Shown here: in pieces, positions 59,546 through 64,000 of the stretch
Layout of the letters: each line of letters begins with the position of its first letter
Numbering within the stretch: position 1 is the stretch's first letter
NCBI GenBank assembly: GCA_023678885.1
Contig: CM042958.1
Location: forward strand, 15,494,852-15,558,851
DNA length: 64,000 nucleotides
From: Pogostemon cablin
Lineage: Eukaryota > Streptophyta > Magnoliopsida > Lamiales > Lamiaceae
Reading direction: 5' to 3'
The notes under the pieces: model-generated
Database searches by the model: none
Told to the model about the DNA's origin: nothing
What the model saw: the letters and a program-made list of their open reading frames with translations, nothing else
Program-made: the position numbers and the translations under genes

Positions 59546-60299
59546 TTATTATTAAAGGCTCTTTTGATAATAGTAGAACAACGTTATGATGTGGACATTA
59601 GGTAATTGCTAAGCTATTTCATTAATTTAATTATTGATTGATATTAATTTTTTTATAGGTTATGATTAAACGTTTTATTCCAATATTTGGATGCTCTGGG
59701 GGTGTAGGATATGGTGTTTGATGTGACATCCAATTATGTCTTGAACACTACAATGGAGAAAAAAATATTTTCTAGAAAAGGGGTGAGCTTTTATTATTTT
59801 AGTTTTAAAGAATCAATTTGTGATTTTACTATATAGTAATTTAGTTTTCATGTCTTCGATTTTTGATAGTTTGGACTGCTATTACTCTATTTATCACATG
59901 CAAGCTTTGGTTAGTATTTTTGTCTAAAATTTGAAATATATCTGTTGGATGAACAAAAAAATATGCACAAAGAATGTAGGATGTAGCGAATTTTCATGGA
60001 TTATATCACATGCAATTATTAAACAACTAAACTGAATGACAAAATCTTGCAATGGGACTCCCTGATGGCCCTATAGGTTCATCCTTGTGGCTGTTTCTTG
60101 ATAATTTCTATGCAACTATTCTATTAATTTTTCCAAATTTCAACCAAGGTATTAGTTGTTTAGATGGTTTGCATTAATTGTGAAAGGTTATTTAGACTCT
60201 TTATATATTGAATTTCGTTTAGATTGTTTGCATTAATTATGGGAGGTTATCTAGATTCTCTTCATATATTGAATATTTAGATTTTTTTTTCATATAATG

Positions 60300-60585
60300 T
60301 ACCTCCTCTGTCCCGAACTTATGTTCGCCGACACTATAAATACGGAGTTTAAGAAAAGTTACTTTTTGACCAACTTTATTGACTTTTTAGGGGTATTGTA
60401 GTACTCTTAGGTAATGAATAAATTATAAATTATGTTATGTGTGTTAGGTGGAGTGGTATTTTTGAAATTAAGATAACTTTTGAGGTTATTAGTTAATGTG
60501 AAGTTTCCTTTTTTTGGGTGGTGAAGATAAGTGTGGGACGAAAAAAAAGGAAAAGTGTGAACATAAGTGTGAGATGGATGAAGTA
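60300..60585. mobile_element. MITE with ACTTATGTTC-type inverted ends
   Basis: Left end TACCTCCTCTGTCCCGAACT then TATGTTC; right end GAACATAAGTGTGAGATGGA then TGAAGTA. Stowaway-like. Non-coding. Confidence 0.65.
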
Positions 60586-61297
60586 TTTATTTTTCTTAGG
60601 GATCTTTTTAGGCAGAAATATTGATTTTTCATTCATATTAAAAAAATGTTTGCTCAGATTGTGATTTACCATTCATAATTATGGTACATACCTATATGGT
60701 ATCTATTTATATGTGACTACAACATCTACATGTTGGAAATCATAGAAAATAAGAACGACATATTTATTTCTCCAATTTCTATTGTAAGCACTTTGATTTT
60801 TTTATTCATTGATTTTTTGAGAGATTAATGCATTTTGATTTACAAAAGATATCTGATAAGATTTAATATTACCAATCTATTGGTGTTGATCAAGATCTAT
60901 AATTTTGGCTTTTTTTTTTTTTTTCAAATTTAGTATAATGTAACTCCATACTATCGAGTTTCTTGAAGAATTGGTTGTAAAAAACTTTGAAAGTATGAAT
61001 GTGAGATATAAAGATGAAATAATTTCTCGAATGAGATCTGCGATAACCAACAAACAATATATGGGCTAGAGAATAATTTATAATCTCTTATTATTGATGT
61101 AAATCTCACATTTTTCTACAATTATACTTCAGTTTAAGATTTGAAGTTTGGCATTGCTTAGTGGTATAAGTTTTTTCTTTAGAGGTAACTATGATAGTTT
61201 TTAGTGACATTATTTTCATGTTCTCTTCATTTTCTTCAAGAGTCCACAAAATATTTTATTTTATTTTATTTTTTTTAGTTATTTCATTTTAATGTTG

Positions 61298-61650
61298 AAA
61301 TTACAATTTTACTCTTGTGATTTATGATATAATCTTACCCAATTATTTAGGACATCATGTCCCCCGAGGGTTTAATATTTATACGGCAGGGTTTAGTGTT
61401 CGTTCTAAGGGTAAAATTACAATTTTACATCTGTGGTTTATGGTATACTCTTACCCAGTGGTTTAGGGTATAATGTCCCCCGAGTGTTAAATATTTATCG
61501 ATAGGGTTTAGTGTTCGTTCCAAGTGTAAAATTACGACTAGACCACTTTGGTTTATGATATACTCTTACTCATTGGTTTAGGGAATACTGAACCTCAAGG
61601 GTTTACCATTTATCGGTAGGGAATATTGTTCGTTCCAAGGGTGAAATTAC
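61298..61650. repeat. Minisatellite, three copies of a 114-116 bp unit
   Basis: Units start AAATTAC at 61298, 61414, 61528, with a partial fourth at 61644. Each contains GTTTATGATATA-like, TGGTTTAGGG, TCCCCCGAG and GTTTAGTGTTCGTTC blocks. Copies differ at many positions, so the array is old. The GGTTTAGGG block resembles a telomere repeat but occurs once per unit. Confidence 0.85.
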
Positions 61651-64000
61651 GAATTTACACCAATAGTTTTTTATTTTTACGTTTTTATCAAAAGTTTGTC
61701 GCTCCATAAAAATATCACTTCAACTTATTTTCTGTTTGAAAGTATGCATTTTTATATAGGATGTTTGTTCATATTATTCAGTATTACTTTAAATATTATT
61801 ATTCAAAGATAACACATATTTTAATACATCTAATTTACATTTTTATTTATTCCAATCATTTTAACATTTTTAGTTAATTTATTTTGTTCATAATTCAATT
61901 TCTCTTTACATCTTATTTTAATTCTTCTTCTTCTTTTCCTATTTATTTGAGGATTTAAATGTAATGTATATTTGAGGTTTATTTATTTATTTCTCCAAAT
62001 ATTTTCATCAAAAATGTAGAAAACGAAGAAGAACGTACAAAAATGTTAGTCTTTTAACTTATATTGTAGGTTCTAAAATGATCTTTACATTATAATTATG
62101 TATATTTTTTTGTTAATAGTTATTAATGTACTTCTATTCTTATTTTTTTTATTTCTAAATTAATTTTTATCTTAAATATATGAATTTTTTTACAAATGAT
62201 ATATTATTGCTTTTTATTTATATTTATTATGTATAATTGCACTAAAGTTGATTACATGTAAAATTAGTTTAATATTTTTAATTCAATTGTAGATATATAT
62301 TGAGTAAAATTATATTTATTTTTACATTTGTATTTATTTATATTTCTATCAACAAGTTTTTTTTATAAAAAATTGCTCCAATCGAGTTGGATTTTCTTAC
62401 TAAAAAATATAGTGTTTGTAAGTAATTATTGTATTTTTTTAACAGATTGATTTTAGAGTTTTAAAAGGAAATTTCACCCCTAGAATATTAAAACTATTAA
62501 AACTTTAAAGTTGAAAAAAGATGATTACAAATTGATAAAATTTTAAAATTAGAAATGATGGAAGCAATTTATTTTATTCTAATATATGGAGTACCATCTT
62601 TAATATAGAACATTTAATCTTACGTTATTGGACCATCTACCAAATAAAGAATAGTTAATATTTTTAATAAAATATAATATATAATCAACAAAAATAATAA
62701 TTATTTAATTAAATTATTTTTATATTAAAGTTGTGTTATCTTATTTAGCAGATGATTTGCTTATAGTAAATTGATTTTAATTTTAGAGTTTTAGCACGTG
62801 AACCTCAATTTGTTATGGGTTACGATGTGCATGTCAACTTTCTTTATAATCATATGTTGTATTATGTATTTATGAGTCATGTTGTTATTTGTTCAATGTA
62901 TATTGTTCTATACTATTTGCTTTAGTTTTACACTGATGTTTTTTTTTCGAACTTATATACATAACAATAATTTTTATCTAGAATTGATGACGTATTTTTC
63001 CATGAAGCCTTATTAGCTTGGCTTTTCGTATAATTGATTAGATATTTACTCATTTAATAGGTGGTTAAAATCATGAATTTAAATTAACATTATTATCTAT
63101 TTTATCTCTCATTGAAATAAATTCTTTTTATGATTTTTTAATCTCTCACAATTTATAATTATTTTACTTTTAGAAGTGAATGATTTTTTTGTCACTTAAA
63201 TATGAAACACAATTTCAAATTTGAAGTCATTATATATGAAGTAGTTCTTTTACTAATAACCAACTTTCTAATTATGTTCACATGACACTATAATCATTAC
63301 GTACTTTTTTCAATAATATGATCGATTTTACGATTGGGATTTCTCATTGAAGCTTGCACAAATCAGCATCGAAAACACTTTGTAAAATTATGTGTTTTTA
63401 TCCTAAATAAGAGTAATATAATTTAAATTTTAATTTAAATTTAAATTTAAATTTTTAAACCATGTTATTATTTTTATTACTTAAATATCAATTCCATTTA
63501 AAATACCAATTTATAATGATTTAGAGTGGAAATTTTCAATATCGAATTGAGAGTTTACTTATTTCATTATGGTCAAGCTAAATGTAACTGTTGACGATTG
63601 CAAATAATTAAAAAGTATCGTACAATATAAAGCTTATAAAAAAATAATTAATAAAATGTAATATAATTTATAAAAATTAATAAATAAATAAAATTTTAAA
63701 TATAAATTTTCATAAAATAAATTATGATGCAAATTTAATATTAAAATATTAATTTAGTCATTCCGTGCATCTCATGGGCTCAATACTAGTATTATATATA
63801 AGTGGATGAAATCAAGATTGTCTTTAAAAGAATTCCTAAAATATATATCTTTGTACGTATCAATGAATTTAATGGAAAAATTAAACGTGGATTCATTACA
63901 TTAATGATCGTGTTTTGTTTATAAATATTATATTGTTCAAAAAAATAATATTTTTTATTAAAATATTATTTAATTAAATTAGAATTTTGGTTTATTTTTT
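61651..64000. other. AT-rich sequence without recognisable features
   Basis: Very AT-rich, with short homopolymer runs and no open frame above background. A small AAATTTAAATTT repeat lies near 63430. Nothing else is supported. Confidence 0.5.

Noticed and set aside
61298..61650. Telomere-like repeat array
   Set aside because: The TTTAGGG-like heptamer occurs only once per 115-bp unit, not in tandem.
1..64000. A new defence, biosynthetic or operon-like system
   Set aside because: The genes present are unrelated single plant genes separated by transposons; nothing indicates a cooperative new system.

Overview
This window is nuclear DNA from a flowering plant, most likely a eudicot and possibly Lamiales (the order is a guess). 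The signs are very AT-rich intergenic DNA, genes split by GT-AG introns, plant-type families (vacuolar aquaporin, NPF transporter, bark-storage-protein nucleoside phosphorylase, GT47 glycosyltransferase) and dense plant transposons. I see no rRNA, tRNA, CRISPR or prokaryotic features.

Layout. 1-9.95 kb is a nest of mobile elements. The 3' part of an Athila/Tat-like Ty3/Gypsy retrotransposon (minus strand) is split by a 6.3-kb CACTA-type element (207-6554, CGG target duplication). The CACTA carries exon fragments of a kinesin-5 motor gene and is itself interrupted by a smaller CACTA-like element and a hAT-like element. 13.5-17.8 kb holds an intact five-exon bark-storage-protein-like gene. 23.15-26.65 kb holds its decayed tandem copy, with a SINE in its fourth intron. 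27.4-29.6 kb (minus) is an NPF1-type NRT1/PTR transporter gene with three frame-disrupting small deletions. 33.7-35.1 kb is a tonoplast aquaporin with a frameshift just before the second NPA motif. 38.9-41.2 kb is an intact four-exon GT47 exostosin-family glycosyltransferase, probably with an upstream non-coding exon. 41-64 kb is gene-poor: MITEs, a 562-bp tandem duplication, a LINE remnant (49.7-50.8 kb), a CSN5 exon-1 fragment (51.8 kb), small hAT elements and a short minisatellite.

The genes do not form a pathway or operon; each is an independent transcription unit. The clearest story is genome dynamics: gene-fragment capture by a CACTA element, nested insertions whose order can be read from target-site duplications, two copies of a Mutator-like element that carry the same MITE at the same internal site, and decay of tandem or neighbouring genes. 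I found no convincing wholly new biological system; the kinesin-carrying CACTA nest is the best candidate for a second look. All calls come from reading the sequence, and family names rest on recognised motifs, not on database searches.
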